From Omphiscola glabra (Eukaryota; Mollusca; Gastropoda; Lymnaeidae), in the NCBI GenBank assembly GCA_964017045.1, contig OZ024798.1:26073847-26137846 (forward strand): a stretch of DNA of 64,000 nucleotides, given 5' to 3'. Positions 36,387 through 48,200 of this stretch are shown in pieces. The notes beneath the pieces are model-generated. The model was not told where the DNA came from. It was given only the letters and a program-made list of their open reading frames with translations, and searched no databases. Each line of letters starts with the position of its first letter. Positions within the stretch are counted from its first letter, which is position 1. Both the position numbers and the translations under genes were made by a program.

Positions 36387-39300
36387 ATGACATCAGAGCC
36401 AGTTTTGTGCTATAATAAAGGATGTGGGAAAAAGTTTACATTTGAGGAGAATTCAGAGAGTAAGTAATGAAATTATTAATTAACCAGTCCAATCTCTCCC
36501 GGCTCTGGTCTCAAGCCCACTGTTACTCTTCAGTCTAGTGAAATAACTCTATAAGTCCGAGTTTAGTCCTTAAGTCTTAATAGCTGTAGCCGTGCATCAT
36601 AAGTATCAGATGTTATGACTTTCTAGGTACTTTGACTTTGACAGAAATTTTAAAAATATTGTCCTATTCAGAGTATTGCCATAAATGATACATCTTAAAG
36701 GCTAAAGGGCTAGCTACTATAAACTATAATAAGCTTTATAAAAAAAAAAAAAAAATTTCATCTTTCTATCTTCTATAGAAGTGAAGTTATAAATTGTTTG
36801 GTGATTTTTTAAAAAACCCCTTCTGTATTTAAATTTAACTGAAAAAAGGTGTGACCCACTTATCAAATTTCTGCCTTTTTTTGCCCATAACTTTTTTTGG
36901 TAAATGTGTAGTTATGTGTCCGCGTTTTTTACCATGACGAATAAAAAGTTTTTAAAAATGAAAGGCTGATTTTTACGTGCGTATCCGTGACGTCATTTGC
37001 GATGTCAAAACCCTGTTAGGGAGAGGGTCAAAACCCTGTTAGGGAGAGGGTCAAAACCCTGTTAGGGAGAGGGTCAAAACCCTGTTAGGGACAGGGTCAA
37101 AACCGGGTTAGGGAGGAATTTAGGGTTCAGGTTAGGGTGAGGGATAGATTTAGATCATTTTTTCATTTTTAAAAACTTTTTATTCGTCATTATATCAAAA
37201 ACAACGACCAAGATGGCGGCCATGGTAAAAATCGCGGATATCTTTCTAAAAATTTACCAAATGAAAAAATGATCTAAATCTATCCCTCACCCTAACCTGA
37301 ACCCTAAATTCCTCCCTAACCCGGTTTTGACCCTCTCCCTAACAGGGTTTTGACCCTCTCCCTAAAGCAAATGACGCCACGGACACACAACTACACATCA
37401 GCCCTTTTTTTATTTTAAAAGATAATGCTACCAAATTTTCAGGAGATGTTCTCAATGCAAAATACAACACATTAAACAACAAAACTTTTATGTATCATCA
37501 AGACTTTTATTTTTTATATATTTATTTGAGGGTATGTTAAAAAAACATGAACAGAAAAATAGGACAAAATAATATTTGTAAAGGAAAAAACAAAACAAAA
37601 TAACATGTTTATGATATTTTAATGAATTATGTGCTTCAGTTTAAAAACTACTGTAAATAGGTATTTTGAAAGTCACTCGCGCATCGCTTCTGCGCACTCG
37701 AAAAATTAAGGAAAAACTTTTGTGGCCATTTAATAATCGCCACTACGGTGACCTCGGATTTATGTGTTTTACATCACAGTTTACTCATTATAACTTAATT
37801 TTGTCATCGATTACGTTTACTGTTTGTCTTCCGGTGACGCTCATACAATTTACCCAATGAGGGGAACCCCCGTTTTTTTTCTGAGTTACTTTTTGACTCT
37901 CGGTAAGCTATAAATGTCTTAAATACTTCTTTGGAGCATTCATACATGATTGAAACCCAAAGACTCATGTGTATCATGTAATTTGGATTGCTAATAACTT
38001 TGAAATAGTCAATTATCCTAACTCAATTGAATGTTACAGCACTCCACAAAAAAAGGGTCAACCTTCATCACCGGGAGAAAAAAAAATGGCGACCAATTTT
38101 TTGTCTTCACCGGGCTGATAGACGCGACTCTAAATAACATTTAATAATAGTTAAATCCTTTTGTAATCTTTAAACATCTGAATAAATCTAAGTAAATATA
38201 TAAAACATACTTTAAAAAATCATATAATTGGATAAGATCATACAAATAAATTGAAATTATGAATATTAAACTGATGGGAACTTGCTTTTTAATTAAAATA
38301 ATAGAAATGCGAGAACTACCGGTGTCGGTGTCGTAGTCTAAGTCTACTTGCTAAATTAAGCTTAATTACACTTAATGAACCAATACTATTCTGTTACTAC
38401 AAATGCACTTAAAGGACAAATTTAAGTAATATTTTAAAATTAAATAAGGTATTTAATCATAAATTTTAAATTATTCTTAAGTACTTTTAATGACATGACA
38501 TAGAATTAGAAAAAAAAAATGTCTAATTATAATTAATAATAATAATAAAATAAAAAAGAAACAAGTTTTAATTAACAGAAAATTTAAATTATTTAAAAGA
38601 AATAAGAAATTGTGTAGTGTAAATTCAGGATTATGATTTAATATGATAAGATGTTTTTCTAGGCTAATTTCAGATACAAGAGAAAATTTTCTATTGTAGA
38701 ACTCGGTGGAATTTCTCCCAAGGAGGCCCGTTTGAATGTAGAGAAACAATTATTTTGATTAATTTTTATTTATAATTACATTCGATTTTAGAGAAAAAAG
38801 ACTACTTACCTTTTTATAAATATAAGAATTGATTTAAAATTGAAGACAAGCATATAATTCGTTCAAATTTTAACATACCCTCAAATAATTTGTTTCAAAA
38901 TACAAAGTCTTGATGTTATTTAAAAGCTTTGTTGTTCATTGTGTTTAATATTGCATTGAGAATGTCTCCTGAAAATATGGTAGCATTATCTTGTAAAATA
39001 AAAAAGTTTTGGGCAAATAAGTCAGAAATTTGGTAAGTCGGTCACACGTTTTTGTAGTAAAATACAAAGATAAAGAAGGGGGTTAAAAAAATTCACTAAA
39101 AAATTCATAACTTCAATTCTATAAAAGATAGAAAGATGAAATTGGTATTTTTGCAAAGCTTATAGCTAGCCCTTCAATATGATATATCATTTATGACAAT
39201 AGGACAATATTGAAAATTTCTGTCAAAGTACCTACTGTAAAAGTGAAGAGATATCACCACGTTTTCTTACCATTTTGCAGCGACCCACAAACTTATGTTC

Positions 39301-42300
39301 TAAATTTATCCCTAAACCTAACCTGAACCCTAAATCTAAACCTAACCTGAACCCTAAACATATCCCTAATCTTGGTTTAGACCCTATCGAAACCAGGGTT
39401 TTGACCCTATCGGAACCAGGGACAAAACACGCAAATGACGTCATGGTGATATCGCTTCGCATTAGCCAAAACTACTTATATCACCAATAATTGCCAATAA
39501 GACTAATATGAGCATACCAGTACAGGGGTATGTAATTAAATTTTAAAAGGTAATGCAAATGGAGATGTTCTGCCTATCATTTTCTATTTAGACTGCTCTT
39601 CAAACTGCTTAGTCTTGTTGATAAATCCACAATCTCTCTTTCATATACTTTATATATAAGTATATTTTATCGAAAGTTATTCTAAAAGCATAAACTAAAT
39701 AAAATATAAACACAAATTCACTTACCATTAATATTGAAATGTTTAATTAATAATTGTAGAATTGTAGCCTTCACTCACATTTCACAATATTCTACAAGAA
39801 AATGATCATGTGATCATCAGCTTTCTCAAAGAAAAAAAAACACTTACTGGCACAATAATCCAAGAATTACACAAAATATTACTAAAGAACAATCCATAAT
39901 ATAACTTGTACTTACCTCTAGCAAATAATGTTGTAATTATATCAACATAGGCTAAATACAAAATCTTATTTTGCCACTGTTGATCTCAATTTGTTAATTG
40001 ATATTAATTGCCTCAGGTGCCTGTATCCATCATCCTGGAGGCCCTATATTCCATGATGCCCTAAAAGGATGGTCCTGCTGCAAAAAAAGAGTTTCTGACT
40101 TTACAGAGTTTCTAAACATCAAGGTAAATACTTTAAGTTCTCTTCTAGTTTTTAAAAATATTTTAGAACAAATAAACTCTAATCTCTTATTTCATGCTTT
40201 AAAAAAACTGCTGTCATGCTTTCAAACCATTTCAAATGATAACATTGTGTCAATTTTAAATCCTTACAAAAATGAGAGTTAAAATATACTCTAAACTTAG
40301 TTACTTTTCCAAAAGAAGTATTTTTTATTTCAAATAATTAAAAATAATTGAAGGTCTCAATGATGTTCAGTTATTTTAAATTTATATTTTAACCCCCAAT
40401 TTAGGGTTGCACAACAGGATATCACAGTAATGTCAAGCCACCTGAGCCAGAAAAGATTGAAAAGCCCCCAGCAAATGTATGTACACCAAGGCACAACTGA
40501 TTTGTGTTTTTCCCCATAACTCCATTTGATTGACGAGTAATTTAAAAATAATATTGTACTGTTTTCACTAGTTTTGAGATTGATAGATTTAATCTGCATT
40601 AAATGCATTTCTGGAAGATTGTTTTTAGTAAGATTAAATAATATTCAAAGTGTGAGCCAATTACTACTAAGTAAATGATAAATGTTAAGCAATGTATCCC
40701 AACAGAGCCAATCTCTACAGCCTTGCCCTTTTCCCCGTCTCCCTCTCAGTAAGAGGATCATGTGATCATCACATTGATGTACATAGCAAGCAGAATGTTA
40801 AAGCTGCTGCAGCAAGGTTTATTAGGTCTGTGAGAAGACACATCTTTATTTAAAGACAAAATGATATTTTTTATTCATTAAGTGATTCTTCAAATTAACT
40901 TAATTAAACCCTTTATAAACTTTACCGATTGTAAAGTTTATGCAAAAAAGAATATGAAAGAACATTAATGCATTCATATGAGTTAAAAAATGTGTATGTT
41001 TGACATACAGCTATAAATGAGATAAACGTCCTTTCACTCCCAAAAAACAAATGGTACATTTCAGTCCAAAGAACCCATGTACCAGTTGGATGTGAAACCA
41101 CAGCACCGGCAGCCCAATCCTACCCTGTCAGAAAGACCCTCAGATGATGAACCCTTGGTTGAATTGCCGAAGACAGTTGGAGCATCACTTAAAACACAGC
41201 TGGAAAAACTTAGTTTGATTGATCCAGAGAATACTGAAGTTGTAAATGGTATGCAGGGCAGCACCGATTTTATATCTGCAAATTTCTGGTATAAATCTGC
41301 GTAAATACAAATTTTACTGGTGTGATATGGTGTAAGTTAAACTGAAACCTTACTCCCTGAAGTTAACTTTCCCTCAAACAGTTGAGACACATTATGGCCT
41401 CCTTGCTGTTCAAATTTGCATTTTTATTATTACCATATTGATATTTGTATTCCTATTATACATATAAAAAAAAATTAAAGAATAAGTCTCGTTAATATTT
41501 TTTATAAATTGGAAAAATTAATTTAACAATTACGCTGCAACTATTTCACTAACTGCCTTGATAATTTGCCCATGCCATGTCTGGTAGGCCCCTACTTTTA
41601 AAATGTTGCATTTTTTTACAGATAAAATTATCAAGATAGGAACATCATGCAACAACAAGGGGTGTAAAGCAGTAAGTATTGTTTATTGTGCTTGTCTATA
41701 TTTTTTAAAATGGTGACCTAAAAAAGAAAGAATGAATGTTGTTGTATTTTTTTTGGGGGGGGGGGGGTATTTTTAAACTGGTTTAATTTGTGTATTCTTT
41801 GTCATTTTCAGACTTATGATGGTGAACATAGCAATGAAGAACCATGCATTTTTCACCCAGGGGTTCCAATATTTCATGAAGGGTAATTTTATGCACTGTC
41901 CTGAATAATAATTTATTTTTTGCTTGCTTTGAGAGAAATGTTAGCATTGATGATCTGCAGATTCTGTTTGTGAAATATTTTCAACGGTCTTGTTTTCTCA
42001 CTTTTTTCCAAGCATGAAATACTGGACTTGCTGTCAAAGGAAGACCTCAGATTTTGAGGCATTTCTTAACCAAGAAGGCTGTGAAACTGGTCACCATAAT
42101 TGGCACAAACCAAAGGTACCTAATTTGTGTTAAATCTTTTTATCCAATGGACCGTTCTGGCTCAAGTAGTAGGGTATCCAAAATAATGTCTTTGTTTTTT
42201 TTTCTACATTATTTTATTGTTTTGATAAGAGCCCAGCTGAAAGGACGGCCTCACCTGAATTTATTGCAACTGTTTCAGGTTACAGAGGAAAAGCAAGTCC

Positions 42301-43446
42301 GTGTTGACTGGCACCAAACAACATCTACAGTATGCATATCTATTTTTGCTAAAGTTGCACTTCCAGAAAAAACTGTGATTCAGGCCAACCGTGTCAAGTG
42401 TAAAGTTAGTATTGTGTATGAGGGCGGGACCAGTGTCTATGAGAAAACATTTATACTCAGGGAGGTAAGTTGTGGCTATTTTAATAGTATTTTGTTAAAC
42501 CAGCCTGTTATTCTTCTAATAATTAAACCAGACTTTTTTTTTTTTTAAATAATAAAATAATTTGTATTTTTTAAAAATTTAATTGATTAATCAGCCCATT
42601 TTTTACTTTTCTTTTTTAATTATTAAACTGGTCTGTTTTTTAAAAAAACACACAAAAAACAGACTTTTAAAAAAAAAAATATTATTAACCACCTGTATTA
42701 ATATTAGGATAATTAAGCTTAATTTAAACCTAGTTTCCCTAATTAAACCAAACTAATGGAATTTTGTTGTGATATCATTATAAGGAAATTCTTCCAACAA
42801 ATAATTTTTAAAAAAAAAGCCAAAAATAGGCATAAAAATACATTTTGATTTTGACTTATTTCCAACTAAGACAATTTCAACAAAATATTCTATGTAAAGC
42901 ACGTATTAAATTATGAACCATTGTGTGAAAGTCTTAATAGATCTGCTAAATCCTGACAGTTTAAGGAACTAGTGAGTTTCTTAGACCTTTCAGTCCTTTG
43001 AAGAAAAACGTTGCCAGCTTTATTGTTGATCTTAAATAGCTGTAGCCTTAGATTGGAGTTAGTGTGGCAATTACAAGTGTCTTGTGATGTGATTCTTTTT
43101 TATGCAAAGCTGCTGTCTTTACTATCAGGAAATAATTATTTATTGTACGGGTCAAAATTTAAAAAAATGTATCAGCTTCACCTGAATTATTCTACTCACG
43201 GGTACCAGAACAAAACAAAAATGGATGTATTTATAAACTCTTTTTTTCTCTGACTGTAGATGTTAAGTCTATTTATTTTGTATCACCAAAACATAAATGT
43301 GTTCACAATTCTCTCAGGCAATAGACACAGACAAGAGTGCAGTGAAACTGCTTGGTACCAAGATAGAGATAGATCTGAAGAAAGCTGAGGCATTTTCCTG
43401 GCCAACTCTAGAACTACCTGACCCTGTAATCACCTCTTCCTGCTAG
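36387..43446 (+). CDS. CHORDC1: CHORD domain-containing protein (CHORDC1/Morgana-like), 324 aa, nine coding exons
   Basis: This family are HSP90 co-chaperones with two zinc-binding CHORD domains and a CS domain. Exons: 36387-36459, 40017-40123, 40405-40476, 41065-41248, 41622-41671, 41812-41882, 42013-42115, 42279-42464, 43318-43446. All are GT-AG with continuous phase, 975 nt in total. CHORD-I spans about residues 5-67: [15 protein letters not shown], then [29 protein letters not shown] and GCTTGYH. CHORD-II is about 155-217: [44 protein letters not shown] and CETGHHNWH. All the Cys and His pairs are present. The CS domain is about 224-305 ([20 protein letters not shown] ... [20 protein letters not shown]). 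The linker 85-145 is Pro/Glu rich. Length is close to the vertebrate protein (about 332 aa). The gene appears intact; intron 1 (3.6 kb) carries large mobile elements. Confidence 0.96.
36624..39234. mobile_element. 2.6-kb element with long terminal inverted repeats (about 365 bp) in CHORDC1 intron 1
   Basis: The right arm, 38870-39234, read in reverse complement, matches 36624-36898 and then 37407-37545. Landmarks are TAGGTACTTTGAC at the outer ends, ATTTCATCTTTCTATCTT, AAATTTCTG..TTTGCCCA, AGATAATGCTACC and GAGGGTATGTTAA at the inner ends. The left arm is interrupted by 508 bp of foreign sequence. The middle, 37546-38869, is AT-rich with no long ORF, so the element is non-autonomous as it stands. 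The arms differ by perhaps 10-15 percent. Confidence 0.75.
36898..37406. mobile_element. nested palindromic insert with TTAGGG-like repeats
   Basis: It lies inside the left arm of the larger inverted-repeat element; the uninterrupted right arm shows the pre-insertion state. Ends are inverted: TGTGTAGTTATGTGTCCG against the complement of ACACAACTACACATC. The two halves carry complementary arrays: GTCAAAACCCTGTTAGGGAG repeated on the left, and CCCTAACAGGGTTTTGACCC on the right, followed by CCCTAACCTGAACCCTAAAT. The whole insert can fold into a long hairpin. Confidence 0.7.
39244..39458. mobile_element. 215-bp relative of the nested palindromic insert
   Basis: Ends GAAGAGATATCACCA and TGGTGATATCGCTTC are inverted repeats. 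The interior repeats CCTAACCTGAACCCTAAA and CCAGGGTTTTGACCCTATCG, akin to the right half of 36898-37406. It sits directly beside the outer end of the 2.6-kb element. Confidence 0.6.
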
Positions 43447-44654
43447 ACATGTTTTATAGATAGCTTCCCTGATGATTGCTTTGATGTATTTTTGTGTTAA
43501 TCTCACAATCTAAGTTACACCTTGTTATTTACTGTACGAAACTGCGTTACTTATTTTTATCATTTAAAAAAAAAAAAATTGTTGTTCAAGTAGTTTTTCA
43601 ATTTACAAAGAATTGTGACAACTAAGATGGATTTCAGTTAAGTGTTAAAATTTGGGATTATACAATACTTCAGCTATAGTTCACATGACTTATTTAAAGT
43701 TAATACTATTTCTGCACAAAGAAAGTTGTACATTGCTATTGCACTGGTCACTATGAAGTCACACTGACTGTAAAATGATCTTAACTTTTTATTTGTGGAA
43801 TATTTTTTTATCTGATCCTCTTGTGAGGTGAATGATTCCAACATTATATACAATGTTTTTTATATTGATTTGATCTTTTTAGTATAAAAATGTACCACAA
43901 GCTCACCCGCTAGGTATCTTTGGCTTCCCTGAACTGAAATTATAATTTCATGCCGGACTACAACAAATTTGTTTTTTTATTGATTGCCAAGATATATTAA
44001 TTTTGAAAGATTAGTTATACCTGTACTTACTAAATACTGGTACATCTATTGTGCTAAACTTGAACGATCCAAGAAAAAAAAATATTGCCAGTTAAATTTT
44101 TAGTGTTATTTGACTGTGATGGGGGTTGGGATAATAGGTATTCATACCTTAGTCTTATCAGCATGGCAATTTTATGGGTGTTAGTGTTAAATGTACAAAA
44201 TGATGTTTGTCCTGTCCCTTTATTATCTTCAAATAATGAAAATCATATGGCATTTTACCAATATACTTGCCAGTGCCACCTGAACAGTCAAGTTGATCAA
44301 TGGGTGTTATTTCAGAACAAAGTCACCGTTTTGGTACATGTTCTAAACATGTTAGGGCATTATTAAATGTGATAAAGTTCTTATTTCTTCTCTCATTAAT
44401 GTAAACATGCCCACACCTATTATATACCATGTTTTTTAGGTCACAGTGTAAACACCTTTGCATTATATCATAGGTATTTCTATGAATTTATTTGATCATT
44501 ACCCTTGACATATTTGGATAATTTAAAATGGATTCCCTTCAGGAAACCAATTGGATAATTTCCAGTGTAACAGTTAAATTATAGACAATTTAAGTGACGT
44601 TTTGTTTACTTAAAAGAATGAATTAATTTGTATGACTTTCACTTTTTATTATTT

Positions 44655-44660
44655 AATAAA
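44655..44660 (+). terminator. probable poly(A) signal of CHORDC1
   Basis: AATAAA about 1.2 kb after the stop at 43446. It faces the opposing MAN2C1 signal at 44746, so the two transcripts probably end within about 100 bp of each other. Confidence 0.5.
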
Positions 44661-44745
44661 TTGTGTCTCAAATCACATCCTCTGTTGCTTTAAATTATGA
44701 CACAACACGGTAAGTGTAATTTCAGAGGAAAAAGTACTTTAGTAC

Positions 44746-44751
44746 TTTATT
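44746..44751 (-). terminator. probable poly(A) signal of MAN2C1
   Basis: AATAAA on the minus strand, about 510 nt beyond the MAN2C1 stop at 45264. Confidence 0.5.
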
Positions 44752-45263
44752 ATTTCAACATGATCAGTAACATTTGTTTACAGTAACTAATGGACAGCAT
44801 GGAATTAAAACACATATCAAATAGTTATCTGTAATAATAATCTAAAAGATGTCTGTTTAATCATATAATTGTAAGGCAGCAAAAAGCTTAACTTGAACAA
44901 TAACAAAGGCACTTGAAAATGTAGGGGTTTGGGGAGGGGGGGGGGGCGCAACATCGACCAAATGGCAAACCCAAGTGTTTACAAGGGAAAAAAAATAGAA
45001 TTACAAAATATGTAAAGCAAGAAATAATAGGTAGTAAATATTGTTTCTTACATTCTCAATACATAAGATGAGTAAAGCAATAAGTAGCAATGACCATAAC
45101 ATGTAGCAACAAAATAACAAAGTCTTACACAAATTGAGTATGCAAGATGGTGTTTATCCAGCAACAATTCAAAATGCACCATATTTAATGGACTATTTAA
45201 AAAAGAAAAAAAGATTCTTTCCCCTGTGAAGTTTTAAAAAAATTGTCCTAATTGGTACAAGTT

Positions 45264-48200
45264 TCACAAAGTACATCTAAGGGAGATAATCTGGAATGGA
45301 AGAAGATCAAATGTAAACTGACAGCCTCTCTTGTCATGAGTGAACTTGACAGCCACTTCTCTATCAGTGTCTTGTAAGTGTACAGAGTCCTCCAGTCCAT
45401 TGCATGCTTGTACATCCTGAATTGGAAGTGTACTGGTAATCTTAACACTGGTGGAGCCACCAAAGGCCTCATGAAGTCTGAGAATAATTGTTTGACTTCC
45501 ATCTTCAGCCTTGAGTAAATGGTGAAGGATAAAAAATTAAGTTTCAAAATATAAGTGGTTAATTAAAGTTGAATAGGGCTTGTCATTTAATGGTGGAAAT
45601 CTAATTAATAGACCTGCTGTAACCATACGGGTACTCGGGTCGGACAAAATGTCAACACCGTTCAGTACTACTATGTTAGCAATTTTGTGTTCCTGCTATT
45701 GCTGTATTCAATCAAGGATATAGATTTTGTGAAATGGGACTTCTTTGCATCTACGGCACATGTAACAGTGACTCTATATTCTGTTGAACATTTTGATCTA
45801 ACAGGGTACATAAATGAACAGTGCTCCTCCTCTGCAACCACGCCCTTATTCCGCACTCTTGAATTTTCTCCGCAGCCCACCTCTTCTCCAAACCAGTTAC
45901 CCCTTTTCCTCACCCTGCCCTTTCTCGGACCCACCCCTTCTCCTCACTTCGCCCTTTCCCCGCACTTCAATGACAGTGCATTTTAAAAACCTCTCTAGTT
46001 GCAAAACTGAGTGGGTATGTTGTTTTCAGTCAGAACGATATGCTGAAACTCACTATTAGCTGCCATGTTTTAAGAAATATTTGTCAGACATTCTAAAAAT
46101 AGTAACATTACATAGTTTGCTAAAACGTTTTCCGATCTGAGAAATGACAAACCTTATTATTGTATAAAATGAGAAGTGCAGTGCTGCTACTAAAACTGAT
46201 ACAATGCCCCCCCCCCCGTCAGTCTTTAAAAGGACTTTGATGTGTAACCAACAAACTGCTCATTCTCATCATGTACAACTTACCATTTTGATGGCTTGAA
46301 CAACAACTTGTTTGGTATCAAGTGTAAACAGACCCTTGCTGACCAAGTCTCCAGTGTCATTGGTTGTTGGTGCATTGACCACTCTCAGGGGAGAGTTAAA
46401 CTCAAGGGCGGCCTGAATGACGTCTGCTTCTTGAAAACTGCCTGAAAATGTAAAATTATGGGAATTAAACAGAAAGAAAAGGCAGTTCTTGCATTGTGGT
46501 TGAGGTCCATTCTCAGGTTTCTTGATATTCTACCAATTAAAATTATTTTATTAAAAAGTGGGTTTCTAAAGGGGAAAAACCGGTGTTTCTTAAAAAATAT
46601 CTTGTCTCCCATGCAGGACCAAGTGTGTAAAATAAAATAGTTCAAAATTAAAATACTTTTATGACTCGGTATACCCAAGAGGGCATTCACATACAGCAAA
46701 CACATACACATCCCCTTTATTTACATATAAATACATATATATATTTAAACAAGGTTTTAAAAGATGAAATTTTTCCTTAGCACAGCATCTTTGCTGCAGG
46801 CAACAAACTTGTCAATATTGTGCCAGTTAACATGTCATTTTTTAAACATCTTGACAGGTGTGATCCACTCAACACTAAATGGTAATCGCCAAAGACTTAC
46901 CCCAATGTGGCATTAGTGCATAAGAGAATGTATGTTCACCCATATCAGCTTTAGGGTCTGGAGTTTTAGATGAGCGTAACCTGAAATTTGTTACCAAAAT
47001 TCAGATGCAAATAATTAGACAAGTTAAATTAATTTATATTAGAGACACAATACTGTCAAAAATTTGTTGTCTTGAAGTGACAACAACATTTTTCTTAACA
47101 TGCGTGTTAACTTTTATTTTTTATTCTAAAACAAGAATGAGAAATAATGCAAATTTCATCCAGTCCAATATTCAAACTTGAACTACTCACAGTGAGAGTC
47201 TAAGTACACCTTCTACAGCTGAATGTCCATACTTGCAGTTGTTTAAAACACTGACACCAAACCCATGCTCTGATATATCAACCCACTTGTGGCCACAGAC
47301 CTGAACATAATTTATTGATACAGATAAATGAGATGGCAAAAAAAAATTAGGAAAAAACAGAAGTAAAGAAATATTTGAAAAAAATATATGTCAGGTCTGT
47401 TGTTGGAACCATCATTAATTTTAAAAGTGTATTTTAATTACTGACTAAATTACAATTTATTGATATGGCTTAATTAAACAGTGCTTTTGGGTCATGTTGT
47501 ATAGATTTTAAAGTAGTAAGGGGAGAGAGACTGCAATCACGTTAGCACAATAGGAAATTAGTAAAGCAAAGTAAGGTTAAACCTGAATAAAGGAACGCAA
47601 CAAAATAACGAAAGTGTCGGCAGGAAGCCTTCATCGGCGAACAAACAGCGAAAAATTTATAATAATTGGACACTACTTCTCAGCTAAGTGCTATTTTTTA
47701 ATTTTATTCTGTTTTTTTCTGTTTGTTCGCTGACAAAAGCTTCCTGCTGACACGTTCTTTGTTGCATTCCTTTTTTCAGGTTTAACCTTACTTTGTACAG
47801 ATTTTAACTGTAAATCACTAAAAATTGTACATAATAAAATGAAAGAATGCCAACCTCATATCTGGCCGAGTCCCAGGACGTGTTGTAATGATTCGGTCTC
47901 TGAAGAAATCCACTCTGAATGTCATAGGTTACCTGATTGGCGTGGACAGTTGTGGGAAACTCCACTTTCAAGAATTTGCGGTTTTCAAACCAGGTGACCT
48001 AAGAGAAAAACACCAAACATTAGGATATTGCTCATCAGAAAATTGTAACTGTTTTAAGACCATGTTTTACTTATACACGTAAAATTATAAATAGAAACAA
48101 TTAATATAAGAACCAAGAAAATTAGAAATCAATGTAGAAACTAACAAAAAATGTAAGAATCGTTATCTCAACATGGAAGGTGATGCAAAAATTAACAAGA

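Noticed and set aside
37000..37400. Interstitial telomere (TTAGGG)n tract
   Set aside because: TTAGGG occurs only within a longer 24-bp unit and in both orientations; it is part of a foldback element, not a simple telomeric array.
42230..42278. Extra coding sequence before CHORDC1 exon 8 (acceptor after GATAAG at 42229)
   Set aside because: It would break the reading frame into the CS domain; the acceptor at 42278 joins WHKPK to VTEEKQ in frame and fits the family.
45687..46059. Plus-strand ORFs of 99 and 81 codons in a MAN2C1 intron
   Set aside because: Pyrimidine-rich tract (CTTCTCC/CCCTTTCC repeats) with no motif; lies within an intron of the opposite gene.
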